Part shown: positions 46,101 to 57,109 of the stretch, piece by piece
Position numbering within the stretch: position 1 is the stretch's first letter
Layout of the letters: the number at the start of each line of letters is the position of its first letter
Assembly (NCBI GenBank): GCA_002633005.1
Contig: NMRA01000072.1
Span: 671,957-735,956, forward strand
Length of the DNA stretch: 64,000 nt
From: Phoronis australis
Lineage: Eukaryota; Phoronida; Phoronidae
Direction of reading: 5' to 3'
The notes under the pieces: model-generated
The model's database searches: none
Told to the model about the DNA's origin: nothing
The model's input: only the letters and a program-made list of their open reading frames with translations
Position numbers and translations under genes: made by a program

Positions 46101-49100
46101 GCAACGTAATGCTACACAGAGGACTGTGGCGGTGACATGGTTGTAGCACTACCGGTATACACCTATAGCACGCTTGCTATAAAACTTTATAACTGCGTTT
46201 CCTCATTAGTTATCTGCCAAACCTGAAAATGCGTTTTAAAAAGTGGATTCCACCTTGTTTAGTTGGCTAAAAAACGAAAACAAATCTAGGTACTTACTTT
46301 AAAAAAATTAGACTCTGACCGTGATAAAAATCGAAATCTACGGCTATCAACAAGAACATCAAAACCTTCAATGACCCAAGAAAGCACTTCAGAGTGTATT
46401 GAAGTTGGCGAACCTTGAAGTTATGAACTCGAAAATGGTGCACGTGCGCATTGCCTGTGACTTGAGTTGTCCGCTAATAACTGACGTTCGAAATAGCCGC
46501 GCCATATTGAAATTCACTAATCCGCCAGACGGCGATCAGATTTCTGGTGGACCTCGCTGCTTCCCTGAGTGTCCGCTAGGTGGTTGTGAACACGCAGGTA
46601 TCACTCGCTGGTTCCCTGCGTGCTCAGCCCAGCCAGCACGCAGGTATCACGCAATGGCACGCGCTTTAGCATTGGTCGATGTAATCTCGGCAGTCATTGG
46701 TTAGCTTTACAACACCGTAAAAAAATGGCACACTATGAACGAACTTAGCCTTGTCATGCAAGTGGCGTCGCAGCACTGAACTATTTCGTTTCCGCAGTGA
46801 TGTTTAATAGCCGCGTGCTTGAAGCACATATCTGGCCGATTTAATCGGTGTGTTATTCATACTGTATGAATACAGGACACTATCGTAAACAAAAGTCATC
46901 GACAGTAGAAAGATGCATTCCGTAAAGGCGTAAAGGCGCAATCACAATTTCTAGGCTTCGGTGACATTTCCTGAACATAAATTTTAAGCACCGATTTGTC
47001 TGAACAACAGACCACATTTACACTTCAGTCCATCAGTCATGCCAGTTATTTGCGTAAAGCGCTGCCTGTTGAGAATTCGACTAGCCAATCAGAAACGCCG
47101 GTGTAAAAAAATTTACCGAGGAAAATTAAGTGATACCTGCGTGCTGGCGCGGCTACCGCCCCACCTAGCGGCACGCAGGGAACCAGCGAGGCAGGTATCA
47201 CTTAATTTTCCTCGGGATTTTTTTACACCGGTCTTTCTGATTGGCTGGTCGAATTCTCAACAGGTAGCGCTTTACGTAGACAAATTGGCATGAATGATGG
47301 AGGACGTATAAATGTGGATATAGTTTGTAGTCTGTTATACAGACAGACCAGTGCTTAATTCATGTTCATGTGAATCATAAAATTGTGGTTGTGCCTTTTC
47401 GGAGTGCATTTTTCTACTGTCGCTGACTTTTGTTTACGTTGCTGTCCTGTATTCACACAGTATGAATAACACACCGGTTAAATCGGCCAGATGTACGTGT
47501 ATGTGCTTCAAGCACGCGGCTATTAAACCGCATTACTGCAGAAACGAAATATTTGCTTTCACGCCACTGACATAGTCCCCCATTTTCTTTCTTTGTTGTA
47601 AAGCTAACCAATAACTGCCGAGGTTACATCAACCAGTGATAAAACGCGTGCTATTGAATGATACCTGCGTGTTGGGACACTCAGCGGGGAACCACCAAGC
47701 TGGTGGACAGGCGTTCAGCGCCACCTACAGATCCCATATAATGCGGAAGGGAGGTTTCACCTGTTGGTACAAACAGCGCTTAACACATTATAATGCTGAA
47801 AAATTTCCACAGCTGTACAGGGATGTACTAATGCCAAAGATACTATAAAATCTTTGCTAATGACTTGCGAAAAAGGCAAACCTTTTGAAATATCAGTGGA
47901 TGAACAAGGACATCATGTTCCATACATTTCCCACTGCGCCGAAGTATCAGCCGACGATGAAGCCAGTGGCTGCGGCTGACAAAGCCAGTGAGAATTTCAA
48001 TCCCAGCAGGTGTCAAAAAGCTAAAATAAATTAATAAACTTAAGCTAAACAAACAATGAGAGCGACTGACAGTGGAATTAATTCCTCTACTGTTAATGAT
48101 AAATTGAATTCCGGCCCATGTATATACGTGTATAGGTTAATAAAATTTTGAGAGCTGGAGTCAGTTGTTTTTCTTTTCAGACAACTGAACAAACAGCCAG
48201 GAACTGAGTGCACTTTTAAGCTCAGGTCCTTGAAATATATGCATTTTGGCAACAATATGACTGTCATTAGTTAGTTACGTAAGCATTAGAAGTTTGTTAA
48301 TGTAGTTTGCTCTATTTTACGTCCTCTGATCATACTTTTTTCCTAAAGCATAGTCTTTCAAGTGAAATTAATGCGCCACAGATTTTTCCCTAGTGTTTGA
48401 AGCAACGTGCATTATTACTACTGTTGTAAGAATGCACATAATTATACTGATACACGTGATCATGACGTCAAGTGGTCAAAGCTTATTCAACGGAACACGG
48501 GTTTATGTCTGCTTTAAAGAGTTCCCACCACGCATTTTCTTAGTTTTTGAGGTTTTGGTTAGCTTATATGAAAAGAATACCTTAAAATCTAACTAAATAA
48601 GTACTTTTTATGCCAACTAATCGTATATTTTTTAATTTTTAAGAAAAAATAGTTATTTCCAAGTTTCCCGCCAAATGATGCAATGGGTGGAGGACGTTTG
48701 GTCACTTGACAATTAATTGCGATGGCGGAACATAGCACTATCAGAAGACGAGGAAAATTTTGAGCGAGAGCTGGACAATTATTATGCAGACAGAGAGGAG
48801 AGTGGATACGGGCATCACACTGAAGTACAAGGTACTTGAAGAGTCGGACAATGAATTCGATTTCCTCTTAGCGAACTTTCGTCGGCTTGGAAGCCGTATG
48901 AACTCGACCCACTTGCACGAGAATTGCTGCAGACATACGTGAGGCATAACCAACTGAACCAAGGCGTGGTCAATATTCACAAAATAGACACTTAATAATC
49001 ACTGACAACGGCCACAGCAATGCACAAGCCCACGTGGCAGTCGTAGCACTCGGTCTGGGCCGGGGTCGAGGGCCTGGCATCGCTCGCCCTAGAATGGAAG

Positions 49101-52100
49101 CCGCAGTTCATTAGTTATTTATAAAATTTGCAAATACACTTGCAAGGTGGCGAGTCCTTCATCGTAACGCCGCTTTTGTGTTTGGTCGAAACAAGATTCC
49201 TTAAAATGTGCCGAACAAAGTGTGGCCCCTGACTGAATTGCATGTTCCATATACTAGCATTCCACACTCTCGTGCGGCGCACAAACCGGTGCCATTTCTG
49301 TGCAACTTTCACGTATTTACAGCCTCCACAAACGCACTTTTTCATGTCTGAAAAAGGCGGTTCTCCGCGGACTTTCCTCACAACTCCTCAGTATCGCAAT
49401 GGTAAAAACAGCAACGGCGGAGACGGTCTTGCACCCATTACGTACAACCCCGGTAACAGAAAAATATTTTTTTTTAAGTTTTGGCTTTTCTCTTAGCAAC
49501 AAGTATACTAAAGGCTTTTAAATCTCTTAAGATGTATTAATAAAATTCTTTTTGAGACACAGGGTCATGGTGGGAACTTTTTAATTACCAGTTTCTGTTT
49601 CAGGCTGCCCTAGTCATGTACCGTGACTCAAATGAAGTTCTAAGACTGGAATTTGACGGCACAAACTCGAACAAAATCAACTGGTTTGATAGGTCGAGAC
49701 TCCGTCGAAGTCCGTTTCAAGATATTCTTACGGCTTATCTTGGTCATTTTTCTATTGAAGGAGAGTGAGTATCCAGCGTTCGTGTTATTGTTTTAGTATG
49801 CGGAGACAATCTCGATTTGTTTTGTTTATTCTGAAATTTTGTCTCCTGCACTGCTCCCATTGGCTGCAAGACTTCGCCAGTTTCATTGGGTCATCTTGCT
49901 AAGACAACGGGGTTAGAGTCCAGAAACGCTAGGACCTACGCTAGGATCTCGCTAAAATCTAACCAAAATCACGTGCTCTTTTAAAATACACGGCAATATC
50001 TCACCTCGTCTCGCGAAATCCTAGCGTTGCTGAACTCGACCCAGATTGGGTGGTAAGCCGGAAGTCGTCATCAAGAACCAATGGCTGCTCTTTATTAACA
50101 TCGCCGGATCAATCGGCTAAGGAGGCACTGAACAGTTCTCATAGGGATTTGCCTATCAGAACACACGTTAATGGACTCTTCACCTTTTCTTCACTCTGTC
50201 AAAAACTGCATGCAAATAAAGAAAAATTTTGAGTCATTTCACTTCACAAGCCCTACAGATGAGCACAGAAACTTTGTACTCTCTTCTATTTTTGACCCTT
50301 TCACTCCCAGTGGAAACCAAGCTGAACTAAGAAAAATAAGGGCAAAAAAATGCAAAATCGGCACTTTTCACCCTAAAATCACCACTTCCCTGCCGATGCA
50401 CGACTAAAACCAACAATAGTTTCTGAAAGCAAATTTCCTACAGATTATGAAAATGTGGTTCAAAAGTACTGTAAATTAACTAGTTTTTTTTTGCAAATCT
50501 GGCTTGTTTGAGGGCTACCTGAAATCGCGGCCAATTTCTCAGTCGCTACCCAGCAATGCACAATTGCAACCGGGGGCCGCCATCTTGAAGAAGAGTGCAG
50601 CTACAGCCGAGAAAGTGGCCTTTTTATTCTCAGCATGTTCACAAATGCAAATAAACCACATTCACTGAGCCTACATGAAATGCCCACCTACAAAATGCCC
50701 CCAAACTTGGCCTACCCCAAAATTTTAATATTTTGGATTGCAAATTGGCCGCGACCGCAGCCTAACTATTCAGTGCCACCTAAGCATCCGATTGATAAAC
50801 GTCGGAAGTCGTCCTCGTGAACCAATCAGATGACTTAGCCGGTTGATCTGGGAAATAGGCGAAGTCATTCAATTCCATATCTAGTAGTCGGTTGAGCCGA
50901 CGGAACCGAGGAAGTTGATAAGTGCAGCCATAGTGATTGATGGCGTCAGTAGTGTTTGATTGTTTTATAGTGGCATGGTGTCTGCTTTCCATCATTTAAA
51001 ACTGCTACATCCATACCTTTGATTGAGATTTCTTACTTTTTGGTGTCTGCGTTCCCTTGGCGAGACATTAGCCATGCGCTTGCGGCCAGAAATATTCACT
51101 TATAGGACGGAAAGAATTAATTCAATCCCACAACTTACGAATTTCATCCCATGATTCAACATTCCAGTCTCAGCGACACACGCGTTTCTCGCGTGATTTT
51201 GCGAAATATTGCGTGATTTCGTTTTCTCGCGAGGAAGTTGGTTTTCAGAACGACGCCCTGGTCTCTATTCAAAATTTCGTTACTCAGATTGGAAGTGATT
51301 TCTTTTTTGGGAAGTGAGAGCTGACAGTTGAACTCGCTGGTTCCCTGCGTGCCGCTAGGTGGTAGCCAGCACGCAGGTATCACTTAAAGGCGAAGGCAAC
51401 CTTTTTTCATGTCACTTTTAGCAAAAATAAGGTCTTTTGATTATCCCAGACATATTTTTCACTTAATTACAGCTTTTTGTAATTTAATTAATTTCTCGTC
51501 CTCTACTCCGGAAGTGACGTTTTAGGGGGCAAGAATTTCGCGCCACTTTCTTTTCATACATTCAGACTGTGAGAGCTGTCAAGTCAGTCATTGTTCTACC
51601 TCGGATGTGATAAGTTTGGTCGTCGTTTGCTTTTGTTTACGAATCAGTCAACATGCCGCACTGTTGCTGTGTACCAGGATGTACTCATTATCGTCTCACG
51701 CGCGCTTTGGGTACCTTGCATTGCTTTCCGAAGGATGACACACTTCGCCGTACTTGGCTAGCTCGTTCGTGTAAATAACGCAGCGCTACCCCGCGTTCAC
51801 GCAACGTACAAAGCAGTGGCAAGCATTTTCAGCCGTCAGATTACGACAGAGATATGTACGCTGAATTGATGAAGGTCCCTGCGAAACAACGCCTGAAGAA
51901 GGGTTCCATACCGTCGCTGTTGATTCCCGGTAGTGCCTCGTCGCCACCCCCGAGAAGTGCGTTTTTGAAGCGAGAAGCCTCGCGAGCTGTGGCCACTTTA
52001 AACAGTGACTGGAGACACTTCATCTACTGTCACCCATGCCTCCGAACGTACCCCATAGCGTGCAATTCCAGGAACTAGCAGTGATTCCCCGTGTGCTGTT

Positions 52101-55100
52101 GTCTCTAGCCCAGAGCCTGTAAGCAGCCCTGCAGCGATGTTGAGTAGTGGGAGTGAATACAGGCCCAGTTTGGCACCCAGTGAAAAGGACAGTTCGTCAT
52201 CCAATGAACAGATCGGTGAGCCTAAGTTTGATAAGTTTATTGTGGACTTGTATTGGAGCTATTTAGAAGGTGCCACATGTGTGACGAGGGAGTCGCACGG
52301 CGCGATGTAAGCAGTTTGGGTGCTCAAGTCACCATCGGGAGTGTGTCGCGGGACACTCGAGCAAGTGGGACAGTTCTTCCTCTGTACGTGAGACGATAAT
52401 GAGTGCTTCTCGGTAGGCAGCAACAGCGTGGCATGTTGACTGACTCGTAAACAAAAGCAAACGACGACCGAACTTATCACAACCGAGGTAGAACAATGAC
52501 TGACTCGACTGCTCTCACAGTCAGACTGTATGAAAAGAAATTGGCGCGAAATTCTTGCCTCCCAAAACGTCACTTCCGGAGTAGACGACGAGTAATTAAT
52601 TAAATTACGAAAAGCTGTAATTTTAAGTGAAAAATATGTCTGGGATAATCAACAGACCTTATTTTTGCTAAAAGTGACATGAAAAAAGGTTGCCTTCGCC
52701 TTTAATTTTCCTCGGGAAATTTTTTAAAATTTTACACCGGCGTTTCTGATTGGTTGGTCGAATTCTCAGCAGGCAGCGCTTTACGCAAATAAACTGGCAT
52801 GACTGATGGAGGAAGTGTAAATGTGGCCTGTTGTACAGACAAATCGGTGCTTAAAATTCATGTTCAAGAAATGTGAATCCCAGATAATTGTGGTTGCATC
52901 CGCTGTCGCTGACTTTTGTTTACGTTGCTGTCCTGTATTCATACAGTATGGATAACACACTAGTTAAATCGGCCAGATGACGGCGCGTTTATTGTACATG
53001 TATGTGCTTCACATTAGGCCTACTGCCGAAACGAAATAGTTGCTGCTACGCCACTTGCATGACAAGGCTAGTCTGCCACTTTCTTATTTTGTTGTAAAGC
53101 TAACCAATGACTGCCGAGGTTACATCAACCAATGATAAAGCGCGTGATACTGCCTGCTACCTGCGTGCTGGCTACCACTTAGCGGCACGCAGGGAACCAG
53201 CGAGATAGTTGAACCACTGGTCATTAATTCTTCGCAACCAATACTATGTCAGCAAAGGTCGACCTATCAGCTCTTCCCAAGTCATGGTTAATCTGTGTAA
53301 TTAAAAAGCTTAAGGCCAAGAAGTTTAAGTGGTCTCATTCGAGACCAGGTTATTTTTTGTGAGAAGTTGCAGCACACCAACTTATTTTGCTGTAAATCGG
53401 GTGTAATTGTGTGGTAATTGTATTATAGTGAGAACGAAATTCACCACACGCAACACAAAATTTGAAGTGCCCAGCCAGCCCTAGTTTTTAATAAATTGTT
53501 ATGCAATCGTACATGACTAAAAAAAACTGTTGAGTGTCGCCGAACTGCCTAATAATATGTCGTGGAAATTTCGTGAGTCCGCCAAAAATAGTTCGGCAAC
53601 GGGACAATTTATGGGAAAGGAAAGCGTGGAAGTTATCAAAATCAGAAATAGTCACTTGGAATTGCTTTCGATGCCCGATATTACAATATAATGCCATACT
53701 TTTCGTCATAAAATACCTGCATATGGATGTACTTGTGGAAATAATTAGACTGGACCTAAGTAAGATAATGCGCTAGTGTTGGCTTGCGAACGAAATGCAT
53801 ACTAAATCAGGATAATAACGTGGTAGGGGTAAGGTCACCCAATTTAACAACGGCGATATTTGATTTTAAACTAGGCTACAGTCATTGAGTTTCCTCTTGA
53901 CTAAGCCAAAAACTGGGTGGAGCTCTCATTGAAAATACACTACAATATCATAAATCTCGCAGACTTGCTTTTCTAGCGAGGTACCAGCAATATTCAACTC
54001 TACCCTAAACCGGGATCGTTGAAGTTATATAGGCGTATAATATATCCACTACTAGCTCCACAGAGGCTTGTCAGAGTCTGCTGTACTCTCAAAAATGATT
54101 TGATAATGTTTAAATCCACCAGTCTGGTGTCATCAAACTACTGAACGTCTCCCAAAAGAAATGTTGAGAAGTAAAACTCCTTGGTGTACCAACTGAAGTC
54201 ACACCGGGAGCGCCCAAAGATATAAAAGCTCGGAATCTCCAATAGGATGTATGTTGTGGGTTTGTTTCAACATACAATCCTGCAGTTTATGGTCAAATCG
54301 GCAGTCTCCACCGACAACATCAAATTAATTGACTAGTTGATTCTAACAAATACTTCTTGTTTTGTTGTCGGAAGCTCACCCCACACCCGAAGATTCAGTG
54401 TACAACGAATGTATAATGGCTGCTCGACAGACGAAGGGTGGGTTGTGGTAAAAGAACTGCCTGGAGGTGTTTGTAGCTACGAACTTTCGATATCGACGTT
54501 CCCCAAGTTTTGGTATAGCAACGGGACAACTTCTGTTAACTGGAATACCGTTTTAGGTGAGAACATTAAACACCTGATTACTTCATAAGGAACGTGTTGC
54601 ACAACTTGACGATAGTAATGCAGGACCGTAGGCAGCCGGGCACACGGGGAAAGCACGTACCTCCCAATTCCTTAGTTTCAGGTAATGGCAAAGAAAGACA
54701 GAAAATGGCGACTACGGAAGATGGGTGGGTGTCTTTACGAATGATGCGAAGGAAGTGACAAAAGCGGTGGCAACCGGGAGGCTACCTTTGACGAAATTAA
54801 ACATTTTTGTGCCTCTAAATTGGGGTGGGAGTTGCGGGAAGTTTTGCTGCTCCTTCATGGATCGTCTTGTGTGAGTATTCTGCCGTCGAAAGTAATGGCG
54901 TCTTGTTGAAATCTTGCCCCACCTCTCTGGTATCGTCTCCGTTGGACATTTTTTCCTCTCAGGTATCGTCTCGATTGTGTCTTTTGAGAGTATCATCGTA
55001 TTGGTTGAGCAAACTACCAAGGTATGGCGAGAGTCGACAAAAATGTCCCTGTCTTCGATAGGAATTTTCATTACTTGCTATTGTCTCGCGTAGCTATTTC

Positions 55101-55516
55101 CCCCGCTTTCCCAAGTGCTTACGTTGGCTTCGATTTTGATTGTGCGGTGTCATCACACTCCGCTACCCATTGTTTTCGATAAAGCCCGCGAGTGTGTCTC
55201 CACTTTTTGCCTTACTACGGGCCTGAAATGATGTTGTTCGTTTGAGTAGTTTCACAACATTTTACTAGTTACCACACGACTGTAACGAGAATAGGTACCT
55301 CAGTCAAACTGCAATTGTCCAAAATGATTCTGCAAAAATCATATATCTGAAAATTCCACTTAAAACCACGAAGCTGTTGACGAGATATGACGTTCCACAG
55401 TAGTCAAATGTCTGCCATTTTTCTGTGGTTTCTCTGTCTGATGCGTGGTTTCTTTTATTTCAGATGGGTCCCATTCGTTAGAAGCGGATGTGATGGCTAT
55501 TTACATCAGAACTTAA
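40136..55516 (+). CDS. Secreted PAN/apple-domain protein with a second extracellular domain, five exons, 297 aa
   Basis: Exons are 40136-40457, 44428-44603, 49604-49764, 54375-54556 and 55464-55516; all junctions are GT/AG and phases 1, 0, 2, 1 chain without a stop. Residues 1-24 look like a signal peptide (start ATG at 40136; a longer open frame begins upstream without ATG). Residues 40-108 form a PAN/apple-like module with C60, C64, C71, C83 and C102 (RCVSFCMML, DCSLMSYNSDQKVCEIS). Residues 108-297 form one domain: IWELAFKG, NSNKINWFDRSRLRRSP, RRFSVQRMYNGCSTDEGW, CSYE, FPKFWYSN and terminal LEADVMAIYIRT. From memory, this arrangement occurs in uncharacterised secreted proteins of cnidarians and other marine invertebrates. 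PAN modules usually bind protein or carbohydrate, so an extracellular binding role is likely but not shown. Introns 2 and 3 are inflated by Mutator-like and Kolobok-like elements. ATTAAA at about 55560 may be the poly(A) signal. Confidence 0.85.
40970..41190. repeat. TCGAGT-rich dispersed repeat in intron 1 of the PAN gene
   Basis: Clusters of 'ttcgagtt' and 'aactcgaa' lead to 'gagtac..agatt.gaaaccgggccc'. This is similar to 12920-13060, where 'gagtac', 'actcga' and 'gagaccgggccca' occur in the same order. The class is unknown. Confidence 0.45.
41191..43980. other. Intron 1 of the PAN gene, nothing further recognised
   Basis: This is AT-rich intronic sequence with short chance frames on both strands and no inverted-repeat element that I can delimit. 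Confidence 0.5.
43985..44450 (+). repeat. Segmental duplication copy 1 (intron 1 end and exon 2 start of the PAN gene)
   Basis: It matches 57110-57890 in order: 'gattagtctga', 'aacatgaatgccaag', 'gaaacggaaac.ttcaa', 'gcgacgaaac..tt.atgaggt.gcctcctc', 'aaatcgcccattca', and the acceptor with the first bases of exon 2. This copy is the functional one. Confidence 0.78.
44604..46552. other. Intron 2 of the PAN gene, left part
   Basis: No second gene is seen. A (GTGTGC)n microsatellite lies at 45258-45285. The phrase 'aaatcacttctcatctgag' at 44788 recurs at about 23508. Confidence 0.5.
45258..45285. repeat. GTGTGC hexanucleotide microsatellite
   Basis: About four to five copies of tgtgcg lie in an intron. 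Confidence 0.85.
46553..47699. mobile_element. Mutator-like foldback element, inverted dimer, 9-bp target duplication
   Basis: The element starts CTCGCTGCTTCCCTGAGTG and ends with GGGGAACCACCAAG. CTGGTGGAC (9 bp) is repeated exactly at 46544-46552 and 47700-47708. The inside is a palindrome of two ~500-bp arms that meet at a shared tip (about 47137-47190, 'ctgcgtgctgg...ggaaccagcgag'). Each arm carries the same order: 'ctgccgaggttacatcaacca', 'gaaacgaaatat', 'tacgtgtatgtgcttcaagc', 'gaattctcaacaggtagcgc'. At the left end the ~60-bp tip is doubled (46553 and about 46611). No transposase is present. The 9-bp duplication and long TIRs indicate the Mutator/MULE class. Confidence 0.82.
47709..49603. 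other. Intron 2 of the PAN gene, right part
   Basis: Apart from the broken frame listed at 48722-49110 I recognise nothing; several overlapping short frames at 49115-49520 look incidental. Confidence 0.45.
48722..49110 (+). pseudogene. Broken coding-like stretch, unrecognised (transposon or retrogene debris)
   Basis: One plus-strand frame reads ALSEDEENFERELDNYYADR, then GYGHHTEVQG, a stop, WKPYELDPLARELLQTYVRH, and later ALGLGRGRGPGIARPRMEA, with stops and shifts between. The acidic then Arg/Gly-rich composition looks like former protein-coding DNA, unlike the flanking intron. I cannot name the family. Confidence 0.3.
49919..50034. mobile_element. 139-bp MITE family, diverged copy 3
   Basis: 'cagaaacgctaggacctacg' opens it, 'cacggcaatatctcac' is internal, and 'cctagcgttgctgaac' closes it. 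It is shorter than copies 1 and 2 and lies in intron 3 of the PAN gene. Confidence 0.6.
51388..52701. mobile_element. Kolobok-like element, TTAA target duplication, long TIRs, THAP remnant
   Basis: It starts AGGCGAAGGCAACCTTTTTT and ends in the exact inverse. TTAA flanks both ends (51384-51387 and 52702-52705), and the host element's uninterrupted sequence 'tcacttaattttcc' is visible in the dimer copy, which proves the insertion. The inverted arms are about 330 bp. TTAA duplication plus a THAP-type protein is the signature of the Kolobok superfamily. The TIR is so long that it includes the start of the THAP frame at both ends. Confidence 0.82.
51653..52078 (+). pseudogene. THAP zinc-finger protein fragment with an in-frame stop
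   Basis: From ATG 51653 the frame encodes MPHCCCVPGCTHY, then LHCFPKD and RRTWLARSC, which is the N-terminal half of a THAP domain (C-x-V-P-G-C, then F-P-K-D, then W). It meets a stop at 51776-51778. The same frame continues after the stop with GKHFQPSDYDR and RLKKGSIPSLLIPG, the C-terminal half (HF..DY..RLK..A/SIPS). The third zinc-ligand Cys seems to be lost (VQSSGKHF). THAP domains are the DNA-binding modules of P-element, Kolobok and related transposases. The protein is broken and carries no catalytic domain here. Confidence 0.8.
53890..54005. repeat. 139-bp MITE family, very diverged relic
   Basis: 'aaatacacta.aatatcat.aatctcgcagacttgctttctagcgaggtacc' resembles the interior and one end of the MITE family, but both tips are degraded. 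Confidence 0.35.
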
Positions 55517-55849
55517 TGTATTCTCGTTGTCATGTCGTACTTCGTCAACCCTGGAACCAAATTAAACTTTGTTTATGCTCGACATTTGTCCCGAAGACAT
55601 TACGTGTTACATATTTATAGTTCATGTCTTAACACTATGTGACAATGGAATGCACTTTAATGTTTAAGTTCATTGAGCAAAGCTTATGCAGAACAAAAAT
55701 ATTTAGCGACTCATAGATAACCGGCGACTGATAGAACGTCAAAAGCTCGTGAATTTAACAACTTGTTCATAAATGTTGGCCTGTCATTAGCCAAGCAATG
55801 ACCAGTCCACGCACACCCCATATTTGACTCTTTCTCATCCAATCCCACG

Positions 55850-56770
55850 CAAACAAAATTTCAAATAGTAAATGAAAACAATATTTTAAAGACCTTGGAC
55901 AATATTAAATCGAAATCTAGCACAGGACATGACAAAATTTCCACCAAACTCACGAAAACGATTACTCCGATTATTATATAACCACTGCCATCACCAATCA
56001 ATGTTTTGACACGGATTATTTTCCAATTGATTTGAAAATTGTCTAAGTTGTATCTTGGAAATGTCTTGGATGAGCACAATATTATCAACTACAGGCCTAT
56101 CTCTCTACTTCCTGAACCCTCAAAATTATTTGAAAAATTGCGTAGGAGCGACTTTATGAGTATCTTAATAAAATGAACATCAATATGGTTCTCATGAATT
56201 GTGATCAACTGAATTTGCAAGTCTCCAACTAACTGGCAGAATCAATGACACCTAGACCAGGGGATAAACCCATGAACCACTTTTTAGACCTTTCAAAGGC
56301 CTTTGTCACAACAGACCCCGGTATCTTGCTGGACAAACTTTTATTTTACGGTATAAGTGGAGTAGAGTATTTATTATTCAAAAATCATTTAACCAGTAGA
56401 ACGCAATGTTTTATTTGACATTTCACCCTTTCAGAAAACAAAATTCATCACAAGCGTACGCAACAATGTATTCTTAGTCCCTTCTTTTTCGTATCTACGT
56501 GAATGACCTCCTCAAATCCACTTCTCTAGAGACCCTTATGTGTGCTGACGATACCTGTCTTACATACACACCTTTGTCTTCAAAACCAACAAACAACGAA
56601 ACTGAAATCCATAATAAGCTATCAGACATATTCACATGGTTATCAATCAATAAATTCTCATTTAATGTCACCATAACTAAATACATGGGTTCAACTTCCT
56701 TCAGGTAAATTGATTGAAAATTGAAATCAAGCTTACTATAAACATTCCAACCATAACTTTTGTTAAAACA
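55850..56770 (+). pseudogene. LINE reverse transcriptase relic, several frameshifts
   Basis: In successive frames the stretch shows an RT N-terminal motif (STGHDKIS near 55925), the NYRPISLLP motif (about 56090), FLDLSKAF (about 56280) and finally NDLLK..CADDTC (about 56505-56560), where the ADD catalytic box is kept with Cys in place of Phe or Tyr. The order is that of a CR1/Jockey-like LINE RT. Stops and shifts separate the pieces. It lies just downstream of the PAN gene on the same strand and is unrelated to the LINE end at 26.2-26.9 kb as far as I can tell. Confidence 0.8.
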
Positions 56771-57109
56771 TGTAGGTCTTTGAGAATAACGTTTAACGAC
56801 TCTTGATCCTGGTTTGAACACATACGTGATCCACATGCACTTAACTGCGTGTTCATACATCGTGGTGAGATATGATCAAAATGTTTAGTATTTTAATTTT
56901 TGAGCATTAGGTTTTAAGTTATAGCATCATAAATATTTTGGCCCAAAATAACCCATTTTTTGATTCAAAGAGGTTCAGTTGGTGAAGCAGCTTTAAAACG
57001 GCTTAAAGAACGCTTAAGAACAATCTGAATGATGTCTATGTAGACATAGAAACTAGCTATCAGAAGACGGCCTTTGCATTTTCTCACGAGTTTTCGTTAA
57101 CCATTTAGG

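Larger units (their letters stand above)
51333..53204. mobile_element. Mutator-like element, monomer, with nested Kolobok-like insertion
   Basis: Ends read CTCGCTGGTTCCCTGCGTG and its inverse CACGCAGGGAACCAGCGAG. The flanks ACAGTTGAA (51324-51332) and ATAGTTGAA (53205-53213) form a 9-bp duplication with one change. Each ~55-bp tip can also fold on itself (CCTGCGTGC against GCACGCAGG). Without the nested 1.3-kb insertion and its extra TTAA the element is about 554 bp, matching one arm of the dimer at 46553-47699. It is non-coding. Confidence 0.82.

Noticed and set aside
46399-46704. 101-codon plus-strand frame
   Set aside because: It overlaps the left end of the Mutator-like dimer and has no splice context or recognised family.
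51653-52078. A host THAP gene rather than a transposon remnant
   Set aside because: It sits inside precise TTAA-flanked TIRs, has an in-frame stop and lacks a zinc-ligand Cys.
52259-52573. Minus-strand 104-codon frame
   Set aside because: It lies in the right inverted arm of the Kolobok-like element and covers only the degraded duplicate of the THAP start.
53488-53776. Overlapping 70-80-codon frames on both strands after the Mutator-like element
   Set aside because: Equal-length frames on opposite strands with no family similarity or splice sites; they lie within intron 3 of the PAN gene.
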